Assembly (NCBI GenBank): GCA_039566865.1
Contig: CM076948.1
Location: 21,153,001 to 21,217,000, forward strand
Reading direction: 5' to 3'
Source of the DNA: Aurelia coerulea
Taxonomy: Eukaryota; Cnidaria; Scyphozoa; Semaeostomeae; Ulmaridae
DNA length: 64,000 nt
How positions within the stretch are numbered: position 1 is the first letter of the stretch; every line of letters starts with the position of its first letter. The notes under the pieces are model-generated. The model did not search any database. It saw only the letters and a list, made by a program, of their open reading frames with translations, and was not told the origin of the DNA. Shown one piece after another: positions 11,376 to 24,200 of this stretch. Position numbers and translations under genes: made by a program.

Positions 11376-11852
11376 CGGCACTAGATCATAGTACGCTAAC
11401 GTACATGACGTCACAACAGTTTTGACAGAGAGACTGGAATGAGTGTATGATTATGAGGCTGATAACAACAACTTTTGCGTGCGAGTCTTCGAGAGACGCG
11501 AGAGACATACTGATTTTGAAAAGACTTCCATGTTGTAAAATTAAAGTGCACCTAAACCCAAAATGTTTTATCCTTGATTATGATAGAGGGCGTTGAGCTG
11601 AGTTGAAAACCGAAAACCGAATTGAATTCCGATGCGTGGTTCCGGAGTTATGCCCCACTAAAGTCGCGTTTTTGGACAATTTTTTGTGGACACTGCCGGG
11701 CTATTTTGACCAGTCTGGAGTCTGGGGCGATAGCGGATGTGACGTCAACTCAGGTATACACACTCAGGTCTCAGTGTAGCCTAAGTGATTTCGCAGTCAA
11801 TTTAGTGCCAGTGGTGGTTGCAGAAGGGAGGAAGGCAAGAAACAACGCAAAT

Positions 11853-12365
11853 ATGGTAAACAGATACGTGGCTGCTAATTGTGGAAATACTCACTGCAAA
11901 AAATGACAAAATTTCGGGAAATTTTGGGGAAACGGACACTTTCCCCATAATTTCCCAAGAAGGAAATGGAAATGTCTGTTTCCCTTCAATTTCCCAGATA
12001 AACTTGTCCGTTTCCCTTAAATTTCCAAGCAGAAACTAAAGGGAAATTTTGATATTTTTGCAGTGACTTCAGATTTAAAGAATGGTATAACATTGCATGC
12101 TATTCCGTTTCATGGCAAAGAAAATACAACTGCAAAGGAGAGACTACGTGAATGGATAGCGTTCGTGAAACAAAAGCGTGCCAAATGGGAAGCTTCGACA
12201 GCATCTTGCTTGTGCTCAAAACACTTTAAACCCGAGGATTACTTGAGAAGATTTAACTGGTCTGAGTTGCTGGTTGCTGGTCAGTTTGACACTCATTTCG
12301 GTCTGCTATCGAAGCCCTTGGAACGCTTACACGACACAGGCGAAATGAAACTCAGGTTGACCTGA
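11853..12365 (+). pseudogene. THAP-type zinc-finger coding region split by a MITE
   Basis: Frame 1 (11853-11891) encodes MVNRYVAANCGNT, and frame 2 (from 12069) continues SDLKNGITLHAIPFHG, LREWIAF, CLCSKHFKPEDYLRRF. Together they give the THAP layout: N-terminal cysteines, W, C-x-x-H and a following F/P box. A THAP domain is a C2CH DNA-binding finger. Between the parts is a 174-base MITE with an in-frame stop. The first zinc ligand, usually Cys four positions after the start, is Tyr here. Frame 2 ends at 12365, soon after the domain. It is therefore a broken copy, probably the N-terminus of the surrounding element's transposase. Confidence 0.75.
11892..12065. mobile_element. MITE with CACTGCAAAAA ends and ACT duplication
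   Basis: CACTGCAAAAAATGACAAAA / inverted TTTTGATATTTTTGCAGTG ends are flanked by ACT (11889-11891, 12066-12068). The interior repeats TTTCCC/GGGAAA motifs. CACT-type ends with a 3-base duplication fit the CACTA/EnSpm superfamily. Confidence 0.8.
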
Positions 12366-14606
12366 AACGCGGTTTCTGAGGTCGGTCAGATTTTTCAGGT
12401 CGATCTGAAATTTTCATGTGAGCAGAACGCATTGTTTATATTCTCGAAAATTTTGATAAGGCAGAAGATAAAATGATAACAAATAGTGAAAACTCGAAAA
12501 ATCATGCTGAGAAACAGAAATGATATAAGCAAAAAACACCAAGGGAGGGTAATGCTAGTAATGCCAAGATTCCCGTTGCTCAGAGTTCCTCCGAGGCGCA
12601 AGGAAGGTCCGAGGCGTATATTTTAGTCTTAGTTGATGGAATGTGGTTTTTAAAATCATACTGAAATGACTAGAAACTCATAACTAACCTTACCTAATAC
12701 CACTCTGAACTCTGTTTAGAGGGAACATAAAAAAATGTCAAGCCAAGTAACAAGATTCACCAAGGGGCGCCACTAAGAACGGGCCTAATTTTTCACTGAT
12801 CTTGTTTACGTACCTGCACAGATGTTCTGCTTCCAATTCCTAACCTTCCGCTTCATCCTCCATAATAACACGTTCTTCAGGCAATAGGACATCACGTAAT
12901 TTCTATTAAAATCTTTATTGGTATTTTCAAACACTTTTCTCCTTGGGAACTCTCTCTAAAAACCCCTTTGAAAGAACTTCCATGATCATAAGCCTAACTG
13001 TAAATGAATCACAACAGTCAACGAAATTGACCTGCTGACACTAAAATCACAATGACTCCACATTTTTGTACGAACACCCTATTAACATTTGACAACATTG
13101 GAAAGCGGATTCTTTATGCTTTTCAAACATCCTAATTGTTCCATTCAAAAGGTAATGCTACCCAGGAGAATTACGTCATCTCTGCTGGACGAAAAATGTC
13201 GCTCGCCAATGAGGAAAGGACACCTTGTGCGGTCGAGAGATGAAGTTGGCGTCATACCAATTCCAACAATCCATGCCGAGAAACCTACAACAGACAACTG
13301 TAAGGAGGTCTGACTCAAACAAACTCTTTTTTGGTGCATTTTATTGGAACTTTGACTTCGTCTAAGCTTCGATATGAACGCCTCATAACAACTGGTTCAT
13401 GACAGCGATCAATTCGTTCGATCATTTGTCATCCTGAGTAGTCGTCACTAGTTCCCAGGCCGTAGGTGCCCGGTAGTGTCCACAGTCCAAGCTCGACAAA
13501 ATGCATTATAAAACGAGTTTGGAAAATGATTTTGGAAAATTTTTTTGGGTAGAATAGCATTTCTTGATTAGTTCTATCGGAAAATGAAATAAAAAATTGT
13601 GGGTTTATTTGCACTTTAACAGATCAGATGAATGTTGAGTAAGTTTCACCTGTGTCATCTTTCACCTGTGAAGCTTTCTGATGATGAGGATTTGATGAAG
13701 TTTTAAGGATGATGAACAACTGTCTTTCACGGCTTTATGAAAAGAATGTATTTGCTGGCACGGCACTCCCATCTCCACACAGACAGCATTCTTTCGAAAA
13801 TTGGCCTTCCATGCAACAGCGGAGGTGGAGAGACTCATAGAAGCTTTTGTCATGTAAATAATGATAATAATTCCTTTGTTTAATAAAACAAATAGATAAT
13901 GCCTCGCTCTTTTGTCCTCCATCACATGTCATAGGGATGTCCACCTTAATATGAGGGTTGCTATTTTCTTTGTTTTCCAACAATGGAGTGAAGCATCCAT
14001 GAAAGCATCTCACAGTGTGTGGTAAGGAAAAACAAAGCGGAAACATTCCAATTGATTTCGAAAGAACAAGAACCTTTTGAACAGGAGTAATATCTTATCT
14101 TTCAAATCTTGCCTGCAGTATTATTTTACAAGGGAAATGAATGGCCTGCATGCAAGTGTCGCCTAGAAATAGAAGCTTTCTGCCGTTTCGGTTTTAACTT
14201 GTGCTAGGCCACAAATGGTACAGGCAGGTAAACATTTTGTCAAGATGAAAGACTTTGGCTGATTTAAAGTATGGGAAAGTACAGAACAGACAAAAGTCAC
14301 CCCTTGCCAAAATTTCAAAGTCTCAGTCACTACTAGTAGCCTCTATCTGATTTCTAACTATTCTTGATTTCAAAAATTAGTGATGACGTAATATTACGTC
14401 ATGTACGTTAGCGTACTATGATCTAGTGCCGACCCTTGAAGTCCTGTCAATCGGATTAAAATGGCGCCTTCGCAGGAAACGTAGACACAGAAGGAAAAAA
14501 AGTCGATATATCACGAATGGAATGATATATTAGGATAGGAATAACTCGATGTATCACCCGTAAAGCTTTTGCTAAATTCAGCGTTTCCTACCGCCCGTGG
14601 TACAAC

Positions 14607-14745
14607 AAGGCTTTATGAGGTATTTTGCGTTGAGATGTTCGAGAAGATCACGTCTTTGAACATACGGTATTACAAATGACAAGACAGCAAATAGTGTTCC
14701 ATATCCTCAATGCCAACGTTTATTGCGCTCATCCATAGATGGAGT
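14607..14745 (-). mobile_element. LINE C-terminal fragment
   Basis: The minus strand reads I-E-D-M-E-H-Y-L-L-S-C-H-L, matching the [10 protein letters not shown] motif of the LINE at 21.9 kb. Confidence 0.6.
14719..14724 (-). terminator. Possible polyadenylation signal AATAAA
   Basis: AATAAA on the minus strand, about 180 bases after the stop of the PAN-EGF-fibrinogen gene. It lies within or next to a LINE fragment, and no downstream element was checked. Confidence 0.3.
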
Positions 14746-14905
14746 GGTGCTGCGGAGGGCAACGTGTACTAGAGGACAGTTACCTGTTTGTTTGCTGTTT
14801 ATCTAATCCATAATCCATAGACTGAGACTGAGACCATTAGGGAGAAAGGGGTACTAAGAAGGGGGTTGCAGTGGAGGAAAGTTATTTGTTAGATTGTCCA
14901 TTTCC

Positions 14906-15239
14906 TTATCTAATCCATAGATTGAGACCATATGACGTCACTGCTGTACCTTTTCCATCATCCCCAAAATCTTTAGAACAAGATGGTGATCCAAACTGTG
15001 GAGTGTCAGTTTCCGTGACTCCAATGCCATGGTCAGCACGACCGCATGAATGTCCTCCTCCTCCAATCATCATAACAGCAGCATCACCGTCATAATGACA
15101 CCAAAACCCAATGTAATTATACGCCTGGAGTGTACTACTGCAACCATATTGGGAAAACCCACCTACTCCTGAAGCTCCCATGTAGGCATTTACTTTGCAG
15201 CTCGCTTTACATGCATAGCTCGACCACCGAGCATTGTTC
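14906..15239 (-). CDS. Exon 18: C-terminal end of fibrinogen-like domain and stop
   Basis: The exon opens after CTGTCTTTGTAG. The split AG|G arginine gives [14 protein letters not shown], followed by [28 protein letters not shown], and it ends YGLNLWIR followed by TAA. This is the C-terminal signature of fibrinogen-like proteins abundant in cnidarians. The Gly-rich and ADHGIG motifs occupy the place of the calcium/ligand pocket in related lectin-like folds; the function is inferred. A possible AATAAA on the minus strand lies at 14724-14719. Confidence 0.87.
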
Positions 15240-18200
15240 CTACAAAGACAGATAATATGCTGTTGAAACACAACATTTATGAGTTGGTTGGTGACTCCAT
15301 CAATATGGAAACTTTTGCCAAAAGTCAATTGATCGAGGATAAATTCATTGAAGCTAAATGTAACAGATTGGAATGACGAGCGATCAAGACCCCGTCTACA
15401 CTGCAATGGTACAAATATGGATCTGTAGCAAAGAATAACGGATCAGCATCTCGTTTACACTGCTCATTCCTATTAATTTTTGTTCCTTCCATATACAGTA
15501 GAAACCCGCACAAAAGAATCTAGGTTTTTTCTGGGCAGCCTGAATAAGTTCTTAATTAAATGGCTGCTATTCTAAAGTCCAGCCTGTAAGGTTCTTAAAA
15601 AGGTTCTTATATACAAGCGGGCCTTGCACACATCAACACTTTTTTCCAGCCCAAGAATTCTTGAGATTTCTTGAGAATTCTTGAGAACAAATCTTTTGTA
15701 CCAATGAAGAAGTCTGATCAGAATGTGAAGAATTTTAAACATTCTGGTCATTTTCATAATTTACATAAAAGCTATTATATAAGAACCTTTCCCAGTTTCA
15801 GCCTCTTAGGGGTTCTTATTTAGGGGGTTTAAAAGATTGAATTTCAGCCTCTAGGTTCTTATAAAAACAGGTTCTTTTATGCGGGTTTCTACTGCATAGA
15901 AAGATCTTGCTCAGGAGCAGTTTAAACGCTTTGGAGCCGCAACAGCTTTGTAACGGATCATAAATTTTAGACCTCATGCAGACGAGCGAAAACCGCACCA
16001 TTTGGATCCGATCACAAACTGGTACGGATAGGCTTGTGTACACACCGGAACGATTGGATACGATCCATTTGGATCTGCTGTCGGTCCCAGCTAACTCTGC
16101 TAAAACAAATTCTCATTTGGATTCGATCTATTTGTTTCCCGTGCACACACGAAGTTCTACATCCAATTGAGAACGGATCGAAGTCTGCTATTGTGTCTGC
16201 TTTGAGCCAGATCTTACACGAGAATACTGTGCATGTCTCAACGAAATGGATCTAATTGGCTCTGATCCCGTTTTAAGGCGACAGTTTTTGGGATTTGTTC
16301 TCGTGTTCGCTGGAATTAAAAAAAATTAAGATCGGATCTAAAAAAAGAACGGAGTCAAATAGATCCGCAGCGAGACAGATTTTCGCAACAGAGAGCGAGA
16401 CAGCACACCGTTTTCATTTTCTATAACATAACTGCAATCGATGTTGTTGTTAAAGAGAATGACCTGAGATATATAGCGCTTGTCTAAAAATAGGACAAAG
16501 AAAGATCTAATCCCTCTATTGTTTTCTTTAGCATTGCTTTCATTCGCCACGAGCTGGATTATCAAATACAATAGGCTATTTATAAATCTATGAGATCTCA
16601 TCTTTTAACTCAGGTTATTCACTTTAAGCTGCAAGAGATGCAGGATTGAGCGACCTTTATCAGAATTTGTGACATTATTATATCATCAGTTCTTTATACA
16701 CGTTATCCTTTCAGCTACAAAAATAAATTACAAAAATAAATACACATGGCAGATAAATTTAAGAATATACCCATAAATGAATTCGTTTGGATGCTGTTCT
16801 TCGAGGGAGTCGTGTTTTCGTTTCCAGGCTCTATACAATGTTTTTAGATTGTTTTGAAATTGATAGATCAAGGGGAGTTCTCTAATTTCAATTTGAGGGT
16901 TATTCCAAACGCTAAGACCGGTGTTGTGAAGGCCTTTTTGTCTTTTCTAAGTTGATCTTTGGGATTTCTAGGTTCCTATAGTTTCTGGTATTATAACGAG
17001 AGATCTCACGTCTTTGCTGAAATTTATTCCACAAGCTTTCTGGGCATAGTTTGTTGTTGATTTTTGATTTTGAACATCATACTGCCTGATCAAACTTGAT
17101 GAGAACCTCAACTTTTAACCAGGTTCCTGGCCATTCATCTTTAATTCTTGCATGTTTTATTATAGATAAAGCTCGGTCCTGGAAACGTTGTAGGGTATTC
17201 AATTTAGTATGAGATAGGTTACTTCAAATGACATCAGCATATCGAATATGACTTTCGACTAAGGCTCTATAAACAGAACATAATTGAGACTGGGGAAGGA
17301 TGTTTTTAGTACGGAGCTCTTTAGTACCTCTAGTAGATATTGTTGTATGCGTATCATCTGCGTACATGCTTGTAGATGAAAATTGCAAACAGTCTTCAAA
17401 ATCATTTAGATATAAATAATGAATAAGAGAGAACCAAGGCAGGATCCTTGAGGGATTCCACAAGTTACTGTCATAGTTTTGGAATTGTGCTCATTATCCC
17501 TGCAGAACTGCCTTCTTTCATTAAGACATGACCTAAACCACGCTATGTTGGTACTCCAGAGGCCTCAGCCTTGTGAACGGTCAACGGGCAAGGCTTTCTT
17601 AAAGTTCAACAAATACAGTCAAGTTCACTTTTTAGAATCAATATTAGAAAGCCAATCATCAGTACTTTTGCTAAGTGATGTTGAATGTAGCTCTCGCTAG
17701 GCATATTGATTTTACCAACATTTTCTTTTCTACCAGATAATCCACAACCTGGTCGTGAGCAATATTCTCCAATATTCTAGAGATGGTACAAAGAACAGAA
17801 ATTGGCCTATAATAATTCAAATCATAACTGGTTCCAGCTTTGAAAATTGGTGCAACCATTGCTACCTTCTATAGTTCTGGAAAGACATCAGTTGTTAGCA
17901 ACGAACTGAATATTAGGCATAGGGGCTGGAAAATGCATTCTGCCACATCTTTAACCAGTTTTGCGGGGTTATTAGCCGGTCCACTAGCCTTTCCAGGTTT
18001 TAAACTTCGAAGATATTCTAGCACCAATTTATTACTAGCTGGTTTGAATTTAATTATCGCCGACGATTTATTTCTAATATGTTTCAGATCAGAGGGTAGA
18101 CTCTTTATTTGAGCTCCTTGTTTTTGGATCAACTATTGTGAAGTTACGATTTGCGGTTTCAGCTATACAACGATCCCCAGTTACTTTGTTTCCAGAAACA

Positions 18201-21200
18201 TTTGAACCGGAGATAGTTGTTTTTACTGTGCAAGGTAGAGATAGCAGCCGTTTAGAAAAGTCCTCATACACATCATTGAACATTGAAAATCAAATTCAAA
18301 GCTCTAGTTCTGATAGAGTAGATAAATGGACCATTTACCTGAAATTGCCATAGCTTGTGATTTTACTGCGAAATGTCCCTGAACCAAGGCAACTCGATAC
18401 TGTCCACATTATCCATGTGAGAGGGTTGTCAGTTCTTGATATTTTTATCTCTCCTCCAGGTGCTTCATAAAATGCTTCATTGATCATATCTGCATTTGTG
18501 TATGGATTTGTTTTGTCACCAGTGGCCAGTTGGTCATACCAATAATGACCAGACGTTTGCATCCAATTCTTTGTGTCCTTGTTTGAAAATCTGGCAATTA
18601 GGGTCCATCCTCCGTGGGACATATGACAGTACGCCTAAAAACAACAGGAACGTTTTAGAACCAGGATCTTGACGAACGTGATTTTGAGAGTCATTCACAA
18701 GCAGAAGAAACGAAAAATGATTCATCATATCAAAGCATTTCAACTGAGACTGCGTTCACACGATGCTGGCACATTTTGAAAGGGCTGAAAAATGAGACGG
18801 TAGCAAAATTTGAGCTAGCGTTCACACGATACCGTTTTCAAAGAGTTCTGTTTTCAAAATCTACCGTTTTCAAAATCTGCCGACAAAAAATGTGCCATTT
18901 TCGTGTGAACGGGAGGCCTATCCGTCACATTTTTCACCGTGTTCAAAATGTGCCGACATCGTCTGAATGCAGTCTGAATTTAAAAACACATTTGAAAAAT
19001 ATTTGATTGATTGATTAATCGTTTGATTGATTCAAAGATAGATAGATATATAGATTGATCGATTGATTGTTTAATTGGTCGATAGATTATACTCACATTA
19101 TATCTTTGTGTTAATGCTTTGTTCCACAATGTATACACGCCATCAGTTCTCCACAAAATATCACCGTAAAGCTGCTTGCAAGATGTGTATATTGTTGATG
19201 TTGCTTGGAAGAAAAAAATGTAATGTTTTTTATATACATCATTTAATAACTTACAATACATATTACTTTCAACATTACTAACAAAATACCATACCCTACT
19301 ACTTATACAATACCAACTGGAGCGAAAACTACGTCTACCCCATGGCAACATAAAACAGGAAATACGAACATACCACTGCACGTAACTACTAGAGAGAAAA
19401 ATAATTGCTAAAACTACACGTAACTACCAAAAAACTACAAAAAAGAAAAAAAACGTTTACCTTAAAGTTAGTTGACGGAGCTAAAGCCAACGGCTTTCTA
19501 AAAATAACTTCAATTCAACTCAATTGAAATGAATTGACCAATCAGCGATTGCCTTTCGTCACGCCACTGAATTGAGGAAGAGGGGAAACCCCTGGATGGA
19601 AAACGCACAAGGCCGTACAACTACAATACAACAAAATAATATTATCCTCTATAATCACACTTGCCCTCTTTTCGTGGAACTTTCTTGCATACGAATATCT
19701 TCCAGCATGTGAACATATCCATCTTCCAGCTCTTCAAATTTTGTCATGCAAGGATTGAGTTTCGGGGGAGTTTCGTACGTCTTCGGCAACGATCGGCCTA
19801 GGCGCCTAACTCAACTGTTTCCAAAATCCATTCCGTTAGTGTTGTCTCTGCTGAAGTATCGAAGCCTAAAAACAACTGGATATCGTCCAACAACTCCTCT
19901 TTCTTTTCCCCGTACCCCAAAAACAAAGTGTACAACTTTCCAGCTCGTTGAGTTCACTTCTGTTTCTTGCAGGAGAGCACAACTCTGAATCCGTTAGCCA
20001 TTTTAAATTTGTTTGTTTTCGAGAAAACCTGATCACGTGAAAGTGGTGATCACCACAAGAGTTCTCAATTTTCATTGGCTAAGAAAAAAGATCTATTTTT
20101 AGCTTGCCCAGCTCCCTGCATATGCAGGCCTGGAGGTGGCTATTTATCTCCGTCAACTAACTTTAAAGTTAGTTGACGGAGCTAAAGCCAACGGCTTTCT
20201 AAAAATAACTTCAATTCAACTCAATTGAAATGAATTGACCAATCAGCGATTGCCTTTCGTCACGCCACTGAATTGAGGAAGAGGGGAAACCCCTGGATGG
20301 AAAACGCACAAGGCCGTACAACTACAATACAAAGCATAGCCGTCAAATCTTTTCTTTTGTCCAAAGCTCCCGTGGGGTTCTGACTCACGCTCTGATCAGA
20401 TCGCATTTTCTCCTATGATTGACCAATCAGATGCCGTCGTTGTGCTTACTTCCGCGTTTCGCAGCAAAACTTAGGCCATTTTCGGCCGTTTTGACCACTC
20501 TCCGGAAAAAATCATTGCACGATCGGATAAATCGAATTTCGTCAAAATTTCAATTGGAGAAGATTCTAATAGAAAGAATGGTTTATCGAAAGAGACATCA
20601 TGAAATTGTTCTTTCTGGACCAGAGTGAACGTACAGCTACTCCCGTAATCTTCAGCATGGCAAGTTCATGTATTCGTTATTCACCGTTGATCTATTCATA
20701 TTTCTGTTCATTGGAATCGGGTGTTGTTCTCACTCGACGATGGCATGTAGCTGATAATTCAAGTTCTCGCGCCCATTTTTGTTGACTGTGTTGTTTGCTG
20801 GTGAAACTCGCTGTAGATCGCGGCAGAAAAAGTGGATGTTTGTTATTAAATCCATCTGAGGTATATGTATGCACTAGTTCTTCTTCAGGTTTTCAGTTTT
20901 CTACTCTTCTTTTTGCTAATCATAGAGTCTGTAACCGATAAATGACTGCATTGAGCTTAAAAATGCCACAATTCTGCTAGTTTTAGTAATCGCAAAGCCA
21001 TACCGAAAATACTTATGGTCCAAAGCATGGAGAATCTTCTCCAATTGAAATTTTGACGAAATTCGATTTATCCGATCGTGCAATGATTTTTTCCGGAGAG
21101 TGGTCAAAACGGCCGAAAATGGCCTAAGTTTTGCTGCGAAACGCGGAAGTAAGCACAACGACGGCATCTGATTGGTCAATCATAGGAGAAAATGCGATCT

Positions 21201-24200
21201 GATCAGAGCGTGAGTCAGAACCCCACGGGAGCTTTGGACAAAAGAAAAGATTTGACGGCTATGCTAATAACAACTGGATATCGTCGTGCTCGTCCAACAA
21301 GAACAACTCCCCTTCCTTTTCCCCTTACCCCAAAAACAAAGTGTACAACTTTCAAGCTCGTTGAGTTCGCTTCTGTTTCTTGCAGGAGAGCACAACTCTG
21401 AGTCCGTTAGCCATTTTAAATTTGTTTGTTCTCGAGAAAACTTGATCGCGTGAAAGTGGTGATCACCGCAAGAGTTCTCAATTTTCATTGGCTAAGAAAC
21501 AAGATCTATTTTTAGCTTGCCCAGCTCTCTGCATATGCAGGCCTGGAGGTGGCTATTTATCTCCGTCAACTAACTTTAAAGGGGACATAAATATGATACA
21601 GATTACATTTTACAATACTTTCTAATTACAAATAAGTAGGTTAGGCCGTAAGGAACAAGATTTAGAAATATTTAATGAAGAGGACCATGATAATATACGA
21701 ATTGTTCCGTTCTTGAAATATACAAGATAGTTGATTTTAGGGTGAAGTTATTTACTTCAAATGGCAACTTTTTATCGCCGTACAAAAGAATCTGTAAAAG
21801 GACAGGATTTGGAACGTCAATAATTTCAAATGAGCGCAGCACTGGAAGGACACTAGCGAGGAGGTCACGCCTTTGTTCTTCAAAAGAAGTGCACAACAAT
21901 AGGTAGTGTTCCGTATCCTCAGGAATGCGTTGACTGGACATATCGGGTTGATTGTGTCACTAAAATTATGTCGGAATTTGTGAAAATTCAGTTTGCTCAA
22001 CCCTACCCTAAGCTGAGTTATTAAAGAAAGCCCTCGTGGATCATAAATACCGAAAACAGGGTTAGAAGGTGGTCTAATAAGCTAAAGCAATCTGTTCTTG
22101 AATATACTGATGGAAGAGGATTCTCTGATTTCAGGGTCAAGTTTACTCCATTCATGCAAACTGTTTGGGAAAAAGCTTGACTTATATTCTTCAGTTCTTG
22201 CCCTAATTTGACCAGCAACGGGTTGATTGCAAAAAGCATAATAAGGCTGATTCAGTTGTGGAATAGGATCTCTTGCATAATCTGGCATCAGGTTGTTAAT
22301 GATTTTGTAGATCATAAAAAGTCGTCTACTCCATCTTCTAGAGTACAGGGATTCCCATCCTAGGTCTTGATACAGCTTTTCACGTGAGGTCCCTCTCCAT
22401 GTACCTGTTACTGCTAATGCTGCAGAATATTGCACCGATTCGAGTTTTTGCATCAGGATATTACCACGGCTAATGAGACTGATCTCCTTGCAAGGAATGT
22501 GGTAAATCACATCACCATAGTCTAAGTGGGGTCTAACATAAAGTTTGTAAAGTACATTCAAGGTCTCCCTAGGCAGATACTTTGAAAGAAACTTCAACAT
22601 TCCGACTGCTTTTCTCGATTTGGCAATAGCCGAGTTTATATCACTTGAAAAAGAAAGCCTTGAGTCTAGTGTAAGACCAAGATGTTTATGCTCATCCACT
22701 TTCATTACTTGCATATTGTTGAAAAATATCGCGGGATGATCAATGTTGACTCTCTTCGTTGAGAAAATTATCTCTACAGCTTGCTTTCTGGGATCAGGGT
22801 TGAAGGACATTCTCCATTTATGTGCCCATAACTTTATCCGATTCAGATCATGGTTCATGTCATCAGCTGCTAGTACAGGATCCTTTACCGTGGTGAAAAG
22901 AGAAGTATCATCAGCAAATAATTTTACGGTACTTTCAGGTCCTCAGACAAATCATTGATATATATGATCGAGCCTTGTGGAACACCTGCAGAAATATTTC
23001 CCCAACTAGAAGACTTGCCGTTCAAAACTGTTCGCTGCTTGCGATTTGAAAGAAGACTGCGGAGAAGGGTAAGCAGATTTCCAGAAATACCACATCTCTG
23101 TAACTTATAAAGAAGGCCTTTATGCCATACCCGGTCGAACGCTTTAGAAATATCAAGGTATACAGAGCGAACGTCTAGAGTTGGATTACTGTGTTCTGTT
23201 CTCCTTTTCTTTTTTTTATCGTTCCACATTGCTGAAGTAGATTACTGGGAACAACCATTGAAATTTGTTTTTCTCCTTTTACACCTACGAGTTTAAAAGT
23301 TCAAATCTTCCTTTTTAACCAGTAATCTGCCTTAGCTTTGTTGTTTTGTTGTCTGTTTTGTGTAATGTATCTTTAATTTTGTTGTTTTTGTTCTTTTTTT
23401 TGTGTATTGAAAATTAATTTGAATTGTAAGTGCCATCCATAGTGAAGACCCGGTGACTTTATGTCTTTTTTCACTATGGATGGTACAGTGTAATGTAAGT
23501 ATAAATATTGCAGTTTTTTTGTAAAAAAAAAATTACAGTCAAACGCAGAATAGATAGAATGAGTAATGGAAACTAACTGATTTATCGTCGAGTCTCCCGG
23601 ACGAAAACCAGACTGGTTTGGGTTCAAAACATTCTTTGCAAGCAAATGAGAATATAAAGAGTCGAATACCAATGTTTCCAGAATTTTCCCAAAGATTGGA
23701 AGAAGGGAGATTGGTCGATAATTTTCTTTCAAGTTCTTTTGATTTTTTGTGTGCACAGGAACAACATTTGCGCACTTCCAGGTTTCAGGAAAGATGCCCT
23801 TGGATAAACAATTCTCGAATATTAATTTCAACGGCAATACTAGTGCGCTATCACAAACTTTTATCATTTCCACAGAAATATCATCCCATCCACGAGCTTT
23901 TTTAGGATTCAGCGAATTTTTTTATTCTCAATATTTTTTCGTCCGTTATAGAGACGTTTGTGAGCTGAGTGCCGTGTTCTGGTGGATCTCCGGGAATTTC
24001 ACTTTCTGTATCCAAAGTCGAACATTGCAGGATGAAGTAATCATTAAATATCTGTGCTTTAGATGAGAAGTCAAGAACGAAAATATCGTTTTCTAGGAGG
24101 GGAGGTATTTCAGGAATTTTGACTTTGTTTAGGACCTTATTAATTAGAGACCAGTAGGTTTTACTACCAGTAGCAGGATTTGCAAGAGTCATTTCAATCT

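Larger units (their letters stand above)
11131..14599. mobile_element. 3.5-kb long-inverted-repeat element carrying a THAP domain (P-like)
   Basis: Inverted arms 11131-11425 and 14380-14599 begin TACGGGCGGTAGGAAACGC and its near-complement. GTACAAC flanks both sides (11124-11130, 14600-14606). The interior holds a THAP-type zinc finger and little else recognisable, apart from a frame at 13089-13313 with VGVIPIPTIH. A THAP domain with a 7-8 base duplication is typical of P elements. The transposase catalytic region is not identifiable, so the class is inferred. Confidence 0.65.

Noticed and set aside
11892..12065. Intron within the THAP coding region
   Set aside because: There is an AG at the right edge but no usable GT donor, and both edges are inverted CACTGC ends with an ACT duplication, so it is a transposon insertion.
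15496..15894. hAT assignment for the CAGTAG-ended MITE
   Set aside because: The tips start with CAG, but the flanks show no 8-base direct repeat, so the class was left open.
20419..21179. Two identical 50-residue protein starts on opposite strands
   Set aside because: They come from the two perfect inverted arms, so they are one sequence read twice, with no known domain.
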